DNA of 64,000 bases from Lachnospiraceae bacterium (GCA_022792335.1 JAAWAV010000003.1:1-64000); one strand, 5' to 3'; counted from the stretch's first letter, positions 51,461-60,885 are shown. Numbers and translations: made by a program. The notes: generated by a model not told the origin, from the letters alone.

Positions 51461-53466
51461 TCTTCTGTTTCCTCCTGGCTGTGATAACGATCGCTGTTTT
51501 CATTCAGTCCCAAATGCATCAAAACTTTATCGGGAATTTGATAAAACTTCACTTTAGGCGTTTGATATACCTGGTATCTTGCATAAACATGAAACGGAAA
51601 CTTCACACCTTCTTTTTTGGCTTCTTCTAACAATTCCATGTAGGTTTTCTGATTTAATTCTCCAAGACAGTCTTTGCCGTCCCAAATGATGAAAAAGCCT
51701 TCGCCTAATACGTTATGTCCAATCAAATATTTGTAATCTTTATCCATGCGATCGATCACACTTGTGGCTCTCCTTCTGTCATCTTCCCAGTGCGTTGTGA
51801 TAATTATGTCAATCAATTCTTCCCGTTTCATCTCTAATATGGCTTTTGCATCTACCTTTTTATCCAACTCCCAATATTCGAACCCATTCGATATGGGTGG
51901 TTCTAATATCTGCAGTTCGCCTGCTTTGTTTACCCGCTCGCCAGTAATCGCACGTTTTATTCTTTCACAGGTCAGTGTTTTGGTATATCTGTCGTCGCCT
52001 TCGCCTTTTTCTACGAGAATGAAATTTCTTCTTGCGCCGGTCAATTCATTTAATTCCAGTACGGCATGGCCCGTTGTTCCTGAACCGGCAAACGGATCAA
52101 ATACAATTCCGTGGCTCGGACACCATAACTGAATGATTTTTTCAATCAATTTCAGTGGTTTAACTGTTTGAAAATTATGCCCTTTTCCCATAACATAATC
52201 TAATTCTTTGATTCCTGTCTGGCTGTGTCCGCTCTCTTCATAGGTCCATGACTGACAATCCAGTTCAAACAGCTCGTCATAATCTTCATCCGCCCAAAAT
52301 GTCAATGGAACCTTCCCCTGTTTCACATATTTTAAATAGCGTTTGATAGACGGCCTTCCATAACCGTTTTTCAGAAAATAAAGTTCCGGCATTGTTTGCG
52401 TATTTCTGATTTGAACCGCCTTTTGTTCTGCCTGCTCAAGCAGTTCATCCTTTTCACCTTCCAGAGGAACGACAGGATTGTTATCAAGGTTTTGCTCCTT
52501 TGGTACGTGTGGAATCACTGCTCCTTTTATAACCAATGCTTTTGGTCTTCCTTCGCCCAAATCCTTTTCCGCATAGCTTGAACCCCATGCCTCTAAAAAA
52601 GATTTCATATTCTTTTTTGTATTCCTCCAGGAACCAGTACCGGGATAGTGCAATGCTCCTGTAAAGGGAGACTGTATTGCATATCTGTCTTTCTCTGACT
52701 TGGTACGCGCAATCGGGTTGTCATCCCGCCACAGTCCTTCCGGATCCTGATCCGGATTCTTATATTTTGCATTCATCTGTTCCGTGCGCCCCAAAAGTCC
52801 GGTCTTTGTCTGTTCTTTATTTTTCGCATACACTAAAATGTATTCCGTTGCGCTTGATAGGTGGGTACTGTCATTTTTGGGCGCATAGGATTTTTGCCAA
52901 TTGATGATGCCTACTCTGTTTTCTTCACCAAATACTTCATTTAGCAGCATTCCCAAATGAAAAAATTCCCGTTCGTCTATACAGATTGCCAAAACGCCCT
53001 CCGGCTTTAACATTGCCCTCATCATCTGTACTCTTGGCAACATAAACTTCATCCATTTCGTGTGCCTGGAACCATCTTCAACCGTCACAACCTCTCCCAA
53101 ATCCGGATCGTTCGGATCCGTATCCCATTTATCATTGTATCTGAAATCTTTTCCTGTGTTATACGGCGGATCTGTAACGATTAAATCAATCTGACCTTTA
53201 TATTTATATAAAGTGGCCATCGCCTGCAAATTTTCTCCGTCAACAAGAATATTTTTTCCTATTGATCTTTCCGCATGAAACGACAATTTTTTATTTACCT
53301 TTATGACTCGGGGCATTACTTTTCTTTCGATGACCTGAGCCGCCCTTTTTCCGTTAAACGATAATGTGATGCCGCCGTTTAACATTTTCCTGGCAAGCTC
53401 CAATAGCTCCTCTTTACTCATCAGTTCTAAACTGGCCAAATGATTCTCCATGATGTCAATCTCCAT
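51451..53466 (-). CDS. mod: Type III DNA methyltransferase Mod subunit
   Basis: A 671-aa beta-class adenine-N6 or cytosine-N4 methyltransferase. Catalytic motif IV TDPPYNTGKDF (near 100) precedes motif I FDPFAGSGTTGHAVLEL (near 445), the order of the beta class. Between them lies a large target-recognition region of about 300 residues, which sets the unknown sequence specificity. It methylates one strand and guides Res. I start at ATG 53466 after AGGAAAG; ATG 53493 has no site and 53451 is possible. No simple repeat was seen in the coding region, so phase variation is not indicated. Confidence 0.92.
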   Translation of the reverse strand: MEIDIMENHLASLELMSKEELLELARKMLNGGITLSFNGKRAAQVIERKVMPRVIKVNKKLSFHAERSIGKNILVDGENLQAMATLYKYKGQIDLIVTDPPYNTGKDFRYNDKWDTDPNDPDLGEVVTVEDGSRHTKWMKFMLPRVQMMRAMLKPEGVLAICIDEREFFHLGMLLNEVFGEENRVGIINWQKSYAPKNDSTHLSSATEYILVYAKNKEQTKTGLLGRTEQMNAKYKNPDQDPEGLWRDDNPIARTKSEKDRYAIQSPFTGALHYPGTGSWRNTKKNMKSFLEAWGSSYAEKDLGEGRPKALVIKGAVIPHVPKEQNLDNNPVVPLEGEKDELLEQAEQKAVQIRNTQTMPELYFLKNGYGRPSIKRYLKYVKQGKVPLTFWADEDYDELFELDCQSWTYEESGHSQTGIKELDYVMGKGHNFQTVKPLKLIEKIIQLWCPSHGIVFDPFAGSGTTGHAVLELNELTGARRNFILVEKGEGDDRYTKTLTCERIKRAITGERVNKAGELQILEPPISNGFEYWELDKKVDAKAILEMKREELIDIIITTHWEDDRRRATSVIDRMDKDYKYLIGHNVLGEGFFIIWDGKDCLGELNQKTYMELLEEAKKEGVKFPFHVYARYQVYQTPKVKFYQIPDKVLMHLGLNENSDRYHSQEETEEWN

Positions 53467-53598
53467 CCGCTTTCCTATATTCGATAATATCATCTATCTT
53501 ACCGTTTCATCCGCAGCAAATTTTTTCTGATTTTTCCTATATTCCTTCTGTCACAGAGACTGCAGGTATTCTTTCAGCGACGCTACCTCTCCCAAGGC

Positions 53599-56500
53599 CT
53601 AATGTACCTTTGCAAAGTACGCCTGCAGGATCCCCTTAACATGCTGATATCTTCTGGCGTAAGAATTTTCCACGTGAATCAGCTCCACCCCATGAGCCCT
53701 GCATACTTCCTGTTTTTTCTGTTCCCGCATCCGCATTGTCCCATCTGCCGCATGCTCCTTCCCATCCAGTTCTATGACCAGGACCGGTTCTTTCTTTTCT
53801 CCGCTTTCTTCGTAAACGACAAAGTCAAAACACCCCGAAGGAAACAGAGCATGGCCAGCGTCTTTTGGTCCCAGGACCCGGGAGGTAACTACCTCTTTTT
53901 CTACAGAAAACCGGTTTTGCGTCAACCACAGATTGTCAAGGGCATGATTCAGCGCAGTCAAAAATGCCTCTTCCACATCGTTCGTGAAAGGCTTGATTCC
54001 AAGCGCCCTGGATTTTGTCTGTCTGGAGGCCACCTTTGAGGAACCGTTGGTCTGTACATACCGGATCAACTCATAGAGATCGTCCTCTCCCCCTTCGCCG
54101 TGGAGCCGTTCCAGATTTTTCCTGCTGGATAATACCACCAGTCTGTCCACAGCCCGGGATGTAGCCACGTTGATTAATTCCTGATTATTCTTTAACCAGT
54201 CGTAAGTCCCTTTGTGCGTTTCATCCGTCAATGCCGTAGAAAACAGCACCACCTGTTTTTCGTCTCCCTGAAAGGCATGGACAGTGCCGCAGGATGCGTT
54301 CCCTATCTGTTCCTCTGCAAGGCGTTTTTCGATCAGGTTCCTCTGATTGACAAAGGGCGTGATGATTCCGATAGACTTGTCCTTATTTTCTTTTGCGTAG
54401 CGGACAATCTCCTCGACTTCTGCCGGAGCCGTATTTTTCTCTTCCGTCCTTCCATCAGAAACATCCACATACTCTAAGGGTTCTTCTTCTCTGCTGCCGG
54501 AGCAGACAAGAAGTCTGGAATTGTAGTATTTTCGGTTGTTGAAATCGATAATCTTCTGGTTGCAACGGTAATGATGTCTGAGGAGAACCTCGTCGCTGAC
54601 TGCATCGCAGGCCAGATAAACCTTGTAAACGGAATTGCGTCGATAGTCATATTCTTCTGGCACCATATATTTTTTCCGCAGTCTCCGGTTTGCCGCCTCG
54701 TCCAGAAGAATTACTGGATTCAACTGTTGCGGATCCCCTACCAACATCAGTCTCTCTCCCCGGAGAATCGGCACCAGGGAAACAGCCGTATTGCACTGAC
54801 TGGCCTCGTCCATAATCGTCATGTCAAACTGAGGCCTGGGTGCTCCCAGGCGGTAGGAGGAATAGCAGGTGGTGGCAATAATGGGGAAAATCCGCTGAAA
54901 CCGCTTCAGGTTGGCCGTCTCTTTCAGATAACCCTGAAAAGCCTCCAGCCGCTTCTCCTCATCTTCCATCATAAGAATTTCCTTTAATCCTCTGTTCTCC
55001 TCCAAATCCATCCGTTTCACATATTTGGCCGAGACGTAATACAGATATTTTTGAAGTTCCTCCTCCTCGTCCTCCAAAAGCGCCAGCGCATCCCTGTCTG
55101 TAATTTTTCCCAGACGGTCAAGTCCTTTTTTCACCCGTTCCATCTGCCTGCCGCCAAGATCTGCCTCGAAAGGAAGCATCTGCATGGAAGTTCCCAGACG
55201 TCGCTGATAGTCGAGCATCCGTTCCAGCGTTTCCTCTCGTTCTTTTAATTCCAGCCCTGCTTCATATTTTTTTAATAACCCGGAAAGCTCCCTGGTCTTT
55301 GCCGTCCGGCTGTCTCTGTTCCGTTCCAGAGTCGTCTCGAAAATCGTAAGGGCTTTTGTCTCATCGTAAAGTCGCCTCATCCGTCTCAGGGCTTCCCGGA
55401 CTTTTTCCTGGTTCCCCAGCCGGATTATAGGAAAAGGAATCTGCTTTCCTCCATAAGAAAGGGAGGAGAGCTTTTCCGTTACTCCGTCAATGGGATGATT
55501 GTTGTGAGACACAAAAAGAACGGTTTTCTCATTAAAAAATGCTGTGATAATGGTGTTGATGATCGTACTGGTTTTCCCTGTCCCTGGCGGACCCTGAATA
55601 TAAGCCACTGGATAAGATATGGCATTGTGAATGGCCAGAAGCTGATCCAGGTTTACTTTCCTGTTTAACAGCGTAATCGGCTCTGTCCGCCTTCTCCTCC
55701 CCCGCTCCAGAAGTTCTCCAAAAAAAGCCCTGATGGGAACGGAAACCTGTCCTTTCTGATACATTTCCAGAATTGCATTGTACTCTTTGTGTAGATCCAG
55801 AGCCGTTTCCATGCCGAGCCCGATCAGGTAAGGCATATCATCCACAGCTTCCTGTCCCCGCACAGATTTCATAACTGCATCTTTGATCCGATCCTCATTG
55901 GCGGCAAAATCCTGTAAAAGCTCATAATCCTCCGCGTCCAGAAACCGGCGGGCGCTCTGTTTGACGCCATCCACGGTAAACTCTGTGCATATGGTAACAT
56001 CCTCCTCTGCCTTTAAGCGTCGTTCTTTCACATCCAGAGCCAGCTTCCTGTAAGCTAACACATAAAGCCCTATGGCCGTATGAATACTGAGTACGTTCAT
56101 TGCCAGCTTCTGAAGGGTCAGCCTTCTCCCTCCGGCTGCCTCTTCCCTCTCCCGTTCTGCCCGGCTCTGAAACTCCCGGATAACCATCCGGTACTGTTCC
56201 TCACTGAGATAAAGCATCCCTTCTGTAAAGCTCTCTCTGTCAAGGGCCTTGACCAGGGCAAAATTCTTCCGGTAAGGAGTAGCGTCCATCCGGTTGCAGT
56301 CCTCCAGATAATTCAGGATTTTCAGATTGGCCGTATGTGCAAAAAGCGCCTGATACCTATGAGGGTTCTCAGCAATATCTTTTACCAGCAACTGGTTCAC
56401 CGGACAGTAAGTTCCGTCAAGGACCTGAGAGGACAGAATCGAATCGATATAAATCCAGTCATACTGCTCCAGAGAATACTGCCCCAGATGAAGCCCCTCT

Positions 56501-56643
56501 ACAGCCAGGCTCCGCCTGGCAGGGTTTAATCCCCGGATCCCGATCCAGTATTTTGTAATCTGTTCTTTTTTATTCCGGTATTCAATACTCAACCATTTTC
56601 CCTCATGGATAGCCCTGAAAATATCACGGCAGACTGCATTCAT
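53599..56643 (-). CDS. WYL-like domain + SF1 (Upf1-type) helicase + PD-(D/E)XK-like nuclease fusion
   Basis: A 1014-aa protein. Residues 8-75 look like a WYL ligand-sensing fold (AIHEGKWLSIEYRNKKEQI, then a YDWIYIDSILSSQVLD end). A helical region follows. The SF1 helicase has Walker A GPPGTGKTST at 351-360, a coiled insert of about 150 residues, Walker B TIMDEASQCN, motif III LVGDPQQLNPV, HHYRCNQKI, CGTVHAFQGDEK, and motif VI NVATSRAVDRLVV. The C-terminal part from about 937 (CFDFVVYEES..PVLVIELDGKEH..REQKKQEVCRAHGVELIHV) fits a Vsr/DUF2726-like nuclease with D, E-x-D-x-K positions. AAGGAG lies before the ATG. By architecture and location beside type III RM it is a defence candidate. It could alternatively serve repair. 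Confidence 0.78.
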   Translation of the reverse strand: MNAVCRDIFRAIHEGKWLSIEYRNKKEQITKYWIGIRGLNPARRSLAVEGLHLGQYSLEQYDWIYIDSILSSQVLDGTYCPVNQLLVKDIAENPHRYQALFAHTANLKILNYLEDCNRMDATPYRKNFALVKALDRESFTEGMLYLSEEQYRMVIREFQSRAEREREEAAGGRRLTLQKLAMNVLSIHTAIGLYVLAYRKLALDVKERRLKAEEDVTICTEFTVDGVKQSARRFLDAEDYELLQDFAANEDRIKDAVMKSVRGQEAVDDMPYLIGLGMETALDLHKEYNAILEMYQKGQVSVPIRAFFGELLERGRRRRTEPITLLNRKVNLDQLLAIHNAISYPVAYIQGPPGTGKTSTIINTIITAFFNEKTVLFVSHNNHPIDGVTEKLSSLSYGGKQIPFPIIRLGNQEKVREALRRMRRLYDETKALTIFETTLERNRDSRTAKTRELSGLLKKYEAGLELKEREETLERMLDYQRRLGTSMQMLPFEADLGGRQMERVKKGLDRLGKITDRDALALLEDEEEELQKYLYYVSAKYVKRMDLEENRGLKEILMMEDEEKRLEAFQGYLKETANLKRFQRIFPIIATTCYSSYRLGAPRPQFDMTIMDEASQCNTAVSLVPILRGERLMLVGDPQQLNPVILLDEAANRRLRKKYMVPEEYDYRRNSVYKVYLACDAVSDEVLLRHHYRCNQKIIDFNNRKYYNSRLLVCSGSREEEPLEYVDVSDGRTEEKNTAPAEVEEIVRYAKENKDKSIGIITPFVNQRNLIEKRLAEEQIGNASCGTVHAFQGDEKQVVLFSTALTDETHKGTYDWLKNNQELINVATSRAVDRLVVLSSRKNLERLHGEGGEDDLYELIRYVQTNGSSKVASRQTKSRALGIKPFTNDVEEAFLTALNHALDNLWLTQNRFSVEKEVVTSRVLGPKDAGHALFPSGCFDFVVYEESGEKKEPVLVIELDGKEHAADGTMRMREQKKQEVCRAHGVELIHVENSYARRYQHVKGILQAYFAKVH

Positions 56644-56688
56644 TGGTATACTCCTTTATCTCAAACGTACCGCCCCCTATTATCCTCT

Positions 56689-56717
56689 ATGGTAACATGA
56701 GTTCCCCCCTATTACAA
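56689..56717 (-). promoter_or_regulatory. Promoter of the helicase-nuclease gene
   Basis: Minus-strand TTGTAA (56712-56717) and TACCAT (56689-56694) with a 17-bp spacer. It lies directly behind the aldolase terminator, so the gene is transcribed on its own. Confidence 0.5.
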
Positions 56718-56740
56718 TCCGTCCGATAAAATTCTCTGTA

Positions 56741-56775
56741 AAACAAAACGCCCTCCTCCCTACCGGGAAGAGGGC
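56741..56775 (-). terminator. Intrinsic terminator of the aldolase gene
   Basis: Arms 56750-56760 and 56765-56775 (GCCCTCTTCCC with one mismatch, loop GGTA) are followed on the minus strand by TTTTGTTTT. A second hairpin GGCGGAT/ATCCGCC lies just before it at 56777-56793. Confidence 0.8.
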
Positions 56776-56807
56776 AGGCGGATTTCATCCGCCAGGACAA
56801 TCTCTTC

Positions 56808-57671
56808 TTATTTGTAGTATTTCGCCTTATCTGCGTCGTCAAACAGATTGATCTTATGGCGAACAACCTCGTTCATGGCGTCGATACATTTCGGATAAAT
56901 CGCCATGGGTTCGCGAAGTCCCATATCCTGAAGTACCTTACGGCATTCCTGATAGAAGGCGTCTTTGATATCGCTGGAGATATTGATCTTGTTTACACCC
57001 AGCTTCACAGACTGTCCGATCTCTTCGTCAGGATTTCCGGAACCGCCGTGAAGGACAAGAGGAATGCTTACACTTGCCTTGATCTCCTTCAGTCTGTCCA
57101 GAGCCAGCTTCGGTTTTCTGTCCTTGGGATACAGGCCGTGAGCCGTACCAATGGCAATCGCCAGACAGTCAATATCCGTTTCTTTGATAAAACGAACTGC
57201 ATCGTCAACTTCCGTATAGATGATCTCCTTGGAACCAGCCTCGCCGTAGTCGTCAGCCGTACCAATGGTACCAAGCTCTGCTTCTACAGATACATTGACC
57301 GGATGGGCAACCTCAACAATTTTCTTTGTGAGCGCAATGTTCTCCTCCAGAGAAAGGTGTGCTCCGTCGATCATAACAGAGGTAAAGCCGTCCTGGATCG
57401 CCCGCAGAATCTGCTCAAATTTTGAACCATGATCCAGATGAATGCATACGGGAACCGTCGCCTTATGAGCTTCCTCGATAACGGCCTTTACAAAGCTGTC
57501 CTCTACAAACTCCAACTCATCCGGATGGATGGCGATAATCACGGGAGCCTGCATCTCTTCGCAGGTATGCATCACACCTTTCAGGAGCATACTGCTGCTT
57601 ACGTTGAAAGCAGGAACAGCAAAATTGTGCTCATTGGCAACTGCCAGCAAATCGGCCATGTTCATTAACAT
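56808..57671 (-). CDS. Class II fructose-bisphosphate/ketose-bisphosphate aldolase
   Basis: A 287-aa zinc-dependent aldolase. Zinc ligands are in VCIHLDHGSKFEQI (first histidine and the catalytic aspartate), the IAIGTAHGLYP histidine and the VLHGGSGNPDE histidine. The phosphate site is GVNKINISSDI. Length and motifs fit the FbaA/GatY/KbaY group; glycolytic fructose-bisphosphate aldolase is most likely because the gene stands alone behind a very strong promoter. It could also serve tagatose-1,6-bisphosphate. AGGAGGAAG lies before the ATG. Confidence 0.92.
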   Translation of the reverse strand: MLMNMADLLAVANEHNFAVPAFNVSSSMLLKGVMHTCEEMQAPVIIAIHPDELEFVEDSFVKAVIEEAHKATVPVCIHLDHGSKFEQILRAIQDGFTSVMIDGAHLSLEENIALTKKIVEVAHPVNVSVEAELGTIGTADDYGEAGSKEIIYTEVDDAVRFIKETDIDCLAIAIGTAHGLYPKDRKPKLALDRLKEIKASVSIPLVLHGGSGNPDEEIGQSVKLGVNKINISSDIKDAFYQECRKVLQDMGLREPMAIYPKCIDAMNEVVRHKINLFDDADKAKYYK

Positions 57672-57731
57672 AATGTACTTCCTCCTAATCTTCCTTTTAC
57701 CATATCATTCAATAAGTAGGTTTATGTGTTC

Positions 57732-57760
57732 ATAGTACATCGAATCTATCAGACTGTCAA
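57732..57760 (-). promoter_or_regulatory. Strong promoter of the aldolase gene
   Basis: Minus-strand TTGACA (57755-57760) and TACTAT (57732-57737) with an exact 17-bp spacer. Suits high glycolytic expression. Confidence 0.75.
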
Positions 57761-57856
57761 GCTTAACTTGTACGCTTTAGAGAATTTTTTACGATGAATT
57801 TTCTTTAAATTGTATGGATTGTATAAATACAAGAAATAATATTTCATCCGACGATT

Positions 57857-58576
57857 TTATTCTTCTCTTTCCCCACAGTTTTCAGATATTTCATCATAAC
57901 GCTGCATCCAGACAGACTCTTCTTCCTTTTCGAAGCACACACACAGGGTATATCCAGGAGAATCTCCGGCCCCGACAGAGCTTCCCCGGACGAGACTGTC
58001 GCCTGAAAACTCTCTACTGCAAAACCGAAGCCCGTTTGCCTTCCAGCGGAAGGAACTTCTCTCCCGCACATCCGTCTGTTCCCATTCTGCGCTTTCGGAA
58101 TCTGGCGCCAGGCAGAGCGCTTCAAAGCCTGCCCCGATTCCTTCTCCCGTATATTTTACATAACTCTCCTTCGCTGTCCAAATCTGAAAAAAGCGTTTAT
58201 ACGGATATTCCATGACCCAGGCCGTCTCTTCCGGATGAAAAAAGCGCTCCGCCATTCTGGCCAGACGAGCCGCAGCCTGTGTCTGACTCTCTCCAGCTCT
58301 TTTCACATGTTTCTGAATATCCACTCCCACGGGCCTTTCTGAAAAAGCGCATACCCAGAAATCCCCGCTGTGGCTGATGGAAAAATGCAGGTCCGGTTGT
58401 TCCGGAAAATACGGTTTTCCCCGTTTGGTCCGGGCGATTCTCCAGATATCTAACCTTTCTGAGGCAGTTTCCCCCACTGCATCCTGTTCATAGCCTGCAA
58501 CACTGGCGGCCGCCAAAAGCCGCTCTTCTCTAGTCCGCCCGTCGTCGGAGCGGAAGATAAAAATACTTACTGCCAA
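57857..58576 (-). CDS. 4'-phosphopantetheinyl transferase superfamily protein (Sfp-type)
   Basis: A 239-aa Sfp-like transferase. The metal-binding motif is RPVGVDIQKHVK, the second motif is FFQIWTAKESYVKYTGEGI with W-x-x-K-E-x-x-x-K, and HFSISHSGDFWVCAF precedes them. It loads coenzyme-A phosphopantetheine onto a carrier protein, possibly in fatty-acid or non-ribosomal synthesis. The start is most likely TTG 58576, 8 bases after AAGGAG and overlapping the GH18 stop by 10 bp; an ATG at 58642 would lie deep in that gene. Coupling to a spore-type hydrolase is odd and may be only positional. Confidence 0.85.
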   Translation of the reverse strand: MAVSIFIFRSDDGRTREERLLAAASVAGYEQDAVGETASERLDIWRIARTKRGKPYFPEQPDLHFSISHSGDFWVCAFSERPVGVDIQKHVKRAGESQTQAAARLARMAERFFHPEETAWVMEYPYKRFFQIWTAKESYVKYTGEGIGAGFEALCLAPDSESAEWEQTDVRERSSFRWKANGLRFCSREFSGDSLVRGSSVGAGDSPGYTLCVCFEKEEESVWMQRYDEISENCGEREE

Positions 58577-60405
58577 GAGTTCTTCTCCTTCCACTGTACC
58601 ACCACCGGCCATACATCTGCCGATTCCAACCCCAGCTTCCAAAAAGCCACTCCCGCAATATGATTCTCCGTGACTTTTTCCAGCTTCAGGCGGATCGATT
58701 CCGTTTCTTCCAACCAGATCCGCCAGGTAGATCCCTCCGCCTCATACTGTCCGTAATACTGTCCCAGTTCCTCCTGCCACTGTGGCGTTACCCCATGTTC
58801 CGAAAGAAGCTGTTTTGCCGTATCCATCCCCACAGCCCTGGAATCTCTGGCGTATCGCCCGTCATATACGGACAGGCCGTCGTCATAAAGAGCCGCATCA
58901 GACGGGGCATTTTCCTCCGGCGTCTCCTGCCACACCCGCATGAAAAAGGGCAGACCATTGACAATCTTCTCTGCCGGAACATAATCCAGCGTAGAAACAA
59001 TCCCCTGTTCTGAGAAACCAAGAGAGGCGTTTGTCCCGGCGCAGCATCCCTTATAATGCTCATCATACCCCATAATAATCACATAGTCAGCTACCTGGCC
59101 CTGTTCCCTCAGGTTATACCAGGAGCGCCCTCCCGCCGGAACATAATTGTCAATCGAAAGGGTAAGCCCCCTTTCCCGGCAGGCAATGGAAAGTTCCCGG
59201 ATAAACTGGAGAAAATGAGGGGCGCTATCTGCTTTGACGCTCTCAAAATCCACATTAATCCCGTCTAGTCTATAATCCACAGCCGCCTGCAAAAGTCCCT
59301 CCGTCAGATGTTTTCTGGCCGCCGTAGAAGAAAGCAGAGTGAGCACATCCACATCTTTATCAAAATCGTCTACAAGCCCCCAGACTTTTAACCCCCTCTT
59401 ATGAGCCTCTTCCACATAGGCATGGTCCGCAAGAGAATTTAAGTTTCCCTGATTATCCGCCACGGAAAACCAGGTGGGCGACAGAACATTTAACCCGTCT
59501 GTCCCCTCCAGATACTCCGAAAGCTTACTGTTATCCTCTGCCGAAAACACCTGATGCCAAGCCATACAGACTGTCTCTGAAAGTCCTGCCGAAGTGTATT
59601 CCGGCAGCGCCTTCCCCGGCTTCCACTCATATTCCTGCCGATTCTTTATATATTTCGTTTTCAGGTATCCTACGAAGCCATCCTCTGTACGCACTCTGGT
59701 CCAGTCATCCACACGGTCCATAAGAAGCAACGTCCCGCCCTTTTTTGTCTTGGTAAGGATGGGACTCTTGGTCCCGGCCAGAACACGAACCGCCGTCCTG
59801 CCGGAAGCCTCCGCCTGTTCATATCGTCCCCCACCTCCGTCCAGAAAAATCCTGGCCGGAAGCTTCTTCTCCGGATCCGCTGGAAAAGAAGTGATCTGGA
59901 TCCCAGAAAATTCTTCCATAAAATCCGTAGATATGTAAAAAATTCCGTTTTCCTCATAACAGATCTCGTAACCTACATCTGTCGTAGCTCCTCCAATCTG
60001 ATAAGTATGGGAGGAGGGTACAATCTTCACAGTCTCATTTGCCAATGAATAAAGAAGCAGTCCTTCATCGCTGTGATACCATTTGCTGTCCGCCCCAGAT
60101 GCCAGTCCCTCCGGCAGATATGTCCTGCCGTCCCTGGTCACAGCCATCCCTTCCGTCTGAACCCCGTTGCAGAATACCACAACTGCATCTGATCCCGCAC
60201 CATAAACAGCCTCATAATCGGCCCATGTCGTCCCGGGCCCAAACCTTTTGTACACCAAGAAGCCTCCCAGAACCGTAAAGAGCAGCAAAACACCCAGGAA
60301 TATCCATCCCATTCGCAAAGGCCGTTTCCGCTTTCTTCTGTTTTGATTCCGGCCCTCGTCCGGCTTTTTGTCCCACCTCTCATAGGTCCTACGTAGTTCT
60401 GCCAT
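58567..60405 (-). CDS. SH3-domain GH18 glycosyl hydrolase, spore-type membrane-anchored
   Basis: A 612-aa protein. A basic cytosolic start is followed by one helix (RMGWIFLGVLLLFTVLGGFLVY), making it membrane-anchored. A stalk/copper-amine-oxidase-like region covers about 60-195. An SH3b domain follows (about 205-265). The GH18 barrel runs from about 275 to 605 with the catalytic motif LDGINVDFE and the end AGVAFWKLGLES. Relatives YaaH/YdhD hydrolyse cortex peptidoglycan in spore germination. The Asp-x-x-Asp-x-Asp-x-Glu frame is partly changed (DGINVDFE), but the acid glutamate is present. It heads a unit with the PPTase, from an extended -10 promoter at 60513. Confidence 0.88.
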   Translation of the reverse strand: MAELRRTYERWDKKPDEGRNQNRRKRKRPLRMGWIFLGVLLLFTVLGGFLVYKRFGPGTTWADYEAVYGAGSDAVVVFCNGVQTEGMAVTRDGRTYLPEGLASGADSKWYHSDEGLLLYSLANETVKIVPSSHTYQIGGATTDVGYEICYEENGIFYISTDFMEEFSGIQITSFPADPEKKLPARIFLDGGGGRYEQAEASGRTAVRVLAGTKSPILTKTKKGGTLLLMDRVDDWTRVRTEDGFVGYLKTKYIKNRQEYEWKPGKALPEYTSAGLSETVCMAWHQVFSAEDNSKLSEYLEGTDGLNVLSPTWFSVADNQGNLNSLADHAYVEEAHKRGLKVWGLVDDFDKDVDVLTLLSSTAARKHLTEGLLQAAVDYRLDGINVDFESVKADSAPHFLQFIRELSIACRERGLTLSIDNYVPAGGRSWYNLREQGQVADYVIIMGYDEHYKGCCAGTNASLGFSEQGIVSTLDYVPAEKIVNGLPFFMRVWQETPEENAPSDAALYDDGLSVYDGRYARDSRAVGMDTAKQLLSEHGVTPQWQEELGQYYGQYEAEGSTWRIWLEETESIRLKLEKVTENHIAGVAFWKLGLESADVWPVVVQWKEKNSWQ

Positions 60406-60512
60406 ATCTGTACCTCAATTTTCAAGAATTATCTCATCTGTCAGGGTGTTCCCAAAGAACGTCGATAAACCTCCGCCCTTATAGAGGGAACGAATGGTAT
60501 CCCTTAAAGTAC
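60406..60512 (-). other. Leader with hairpins before the GH18 gene
   Basis: The transcribed leader has AGGGA/TCCCT (near 60480-60503) and GTTC/GAAC around a TTTGG loop (near 60449-60461), enclosed by AGGG/CCCT. No ligand-binding class was recognised. It contains the gene's weak ribosome-binding region. Confidence 0.3.
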
Positions 60513-60521
60513 AGTATAACA
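60513..60521 (-). promoter_or_regulatory. Extended -10 promoter of the GH18-PPTase unit
   Basis: TGTTATACT on the minus strand, about 108 bases before the GH18 start. The -35 region is poor. Confidence 0.45.
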
Positions 60522-60633
60522 CATTTTTCTGGAGTAAATGGAGAATGTAAAAAAAATCAGAGAATTTTAAGAAATTCCAATAATGTGTGAGAAATGCTGT
60601 AGATCCGCCTTTTTCTTGCTTGTTTTAAAAGAG

Positions 60634-60885
60634 TCAACTGTGTCTGTCGGAAGATTTTCCGACTTTGTCGTAATGTATTTCTGTCAGTTCTCCTTTTTCA
60701 TTCCATATGTAATCTCCCATATAGCAGCCATGCTCCTTCACTGCGCAGGCTGAGGCCGCTTTCTCCGGAGAACAACGTTCGCCCGAAAGCAGGATTTCCA
60801 CGCCCTGTTTCTCATAATGCTTCATCTGCTTCAAAAGAGCATCGTAACGTATACGCTCCTCCTTTGTAAACTTTTTCTTTTTCAT
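60634..60885 (-). CDS. Small basic hypothetical protein
   Basis: An 83-aa Lys/Glu-rich protein starting MKKKKFTKEERIRYDALLKQMKHYEKQGVEILL. It has a helical first half, then a region with two cysteines (GERCSPEKAASACAVKEHGCYMGDYIWNE shows three in all) and a short beta-like end. There is no signal or membrane segment. CAGGAGC lies before the ATG and a strong promoter at 60974-61002, so it is very likely expressed. I do not recognise a family. It is divergent from mecA. Confidence 0.7.
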   Translation of the reverse strand: MKKKKFTKEERIRYDALLKQMKHYEKQGVEILLSGERCSPEKAASACAVKEHGCYMGDYIWNEKGELTEIHYDKVGKSSDRHS

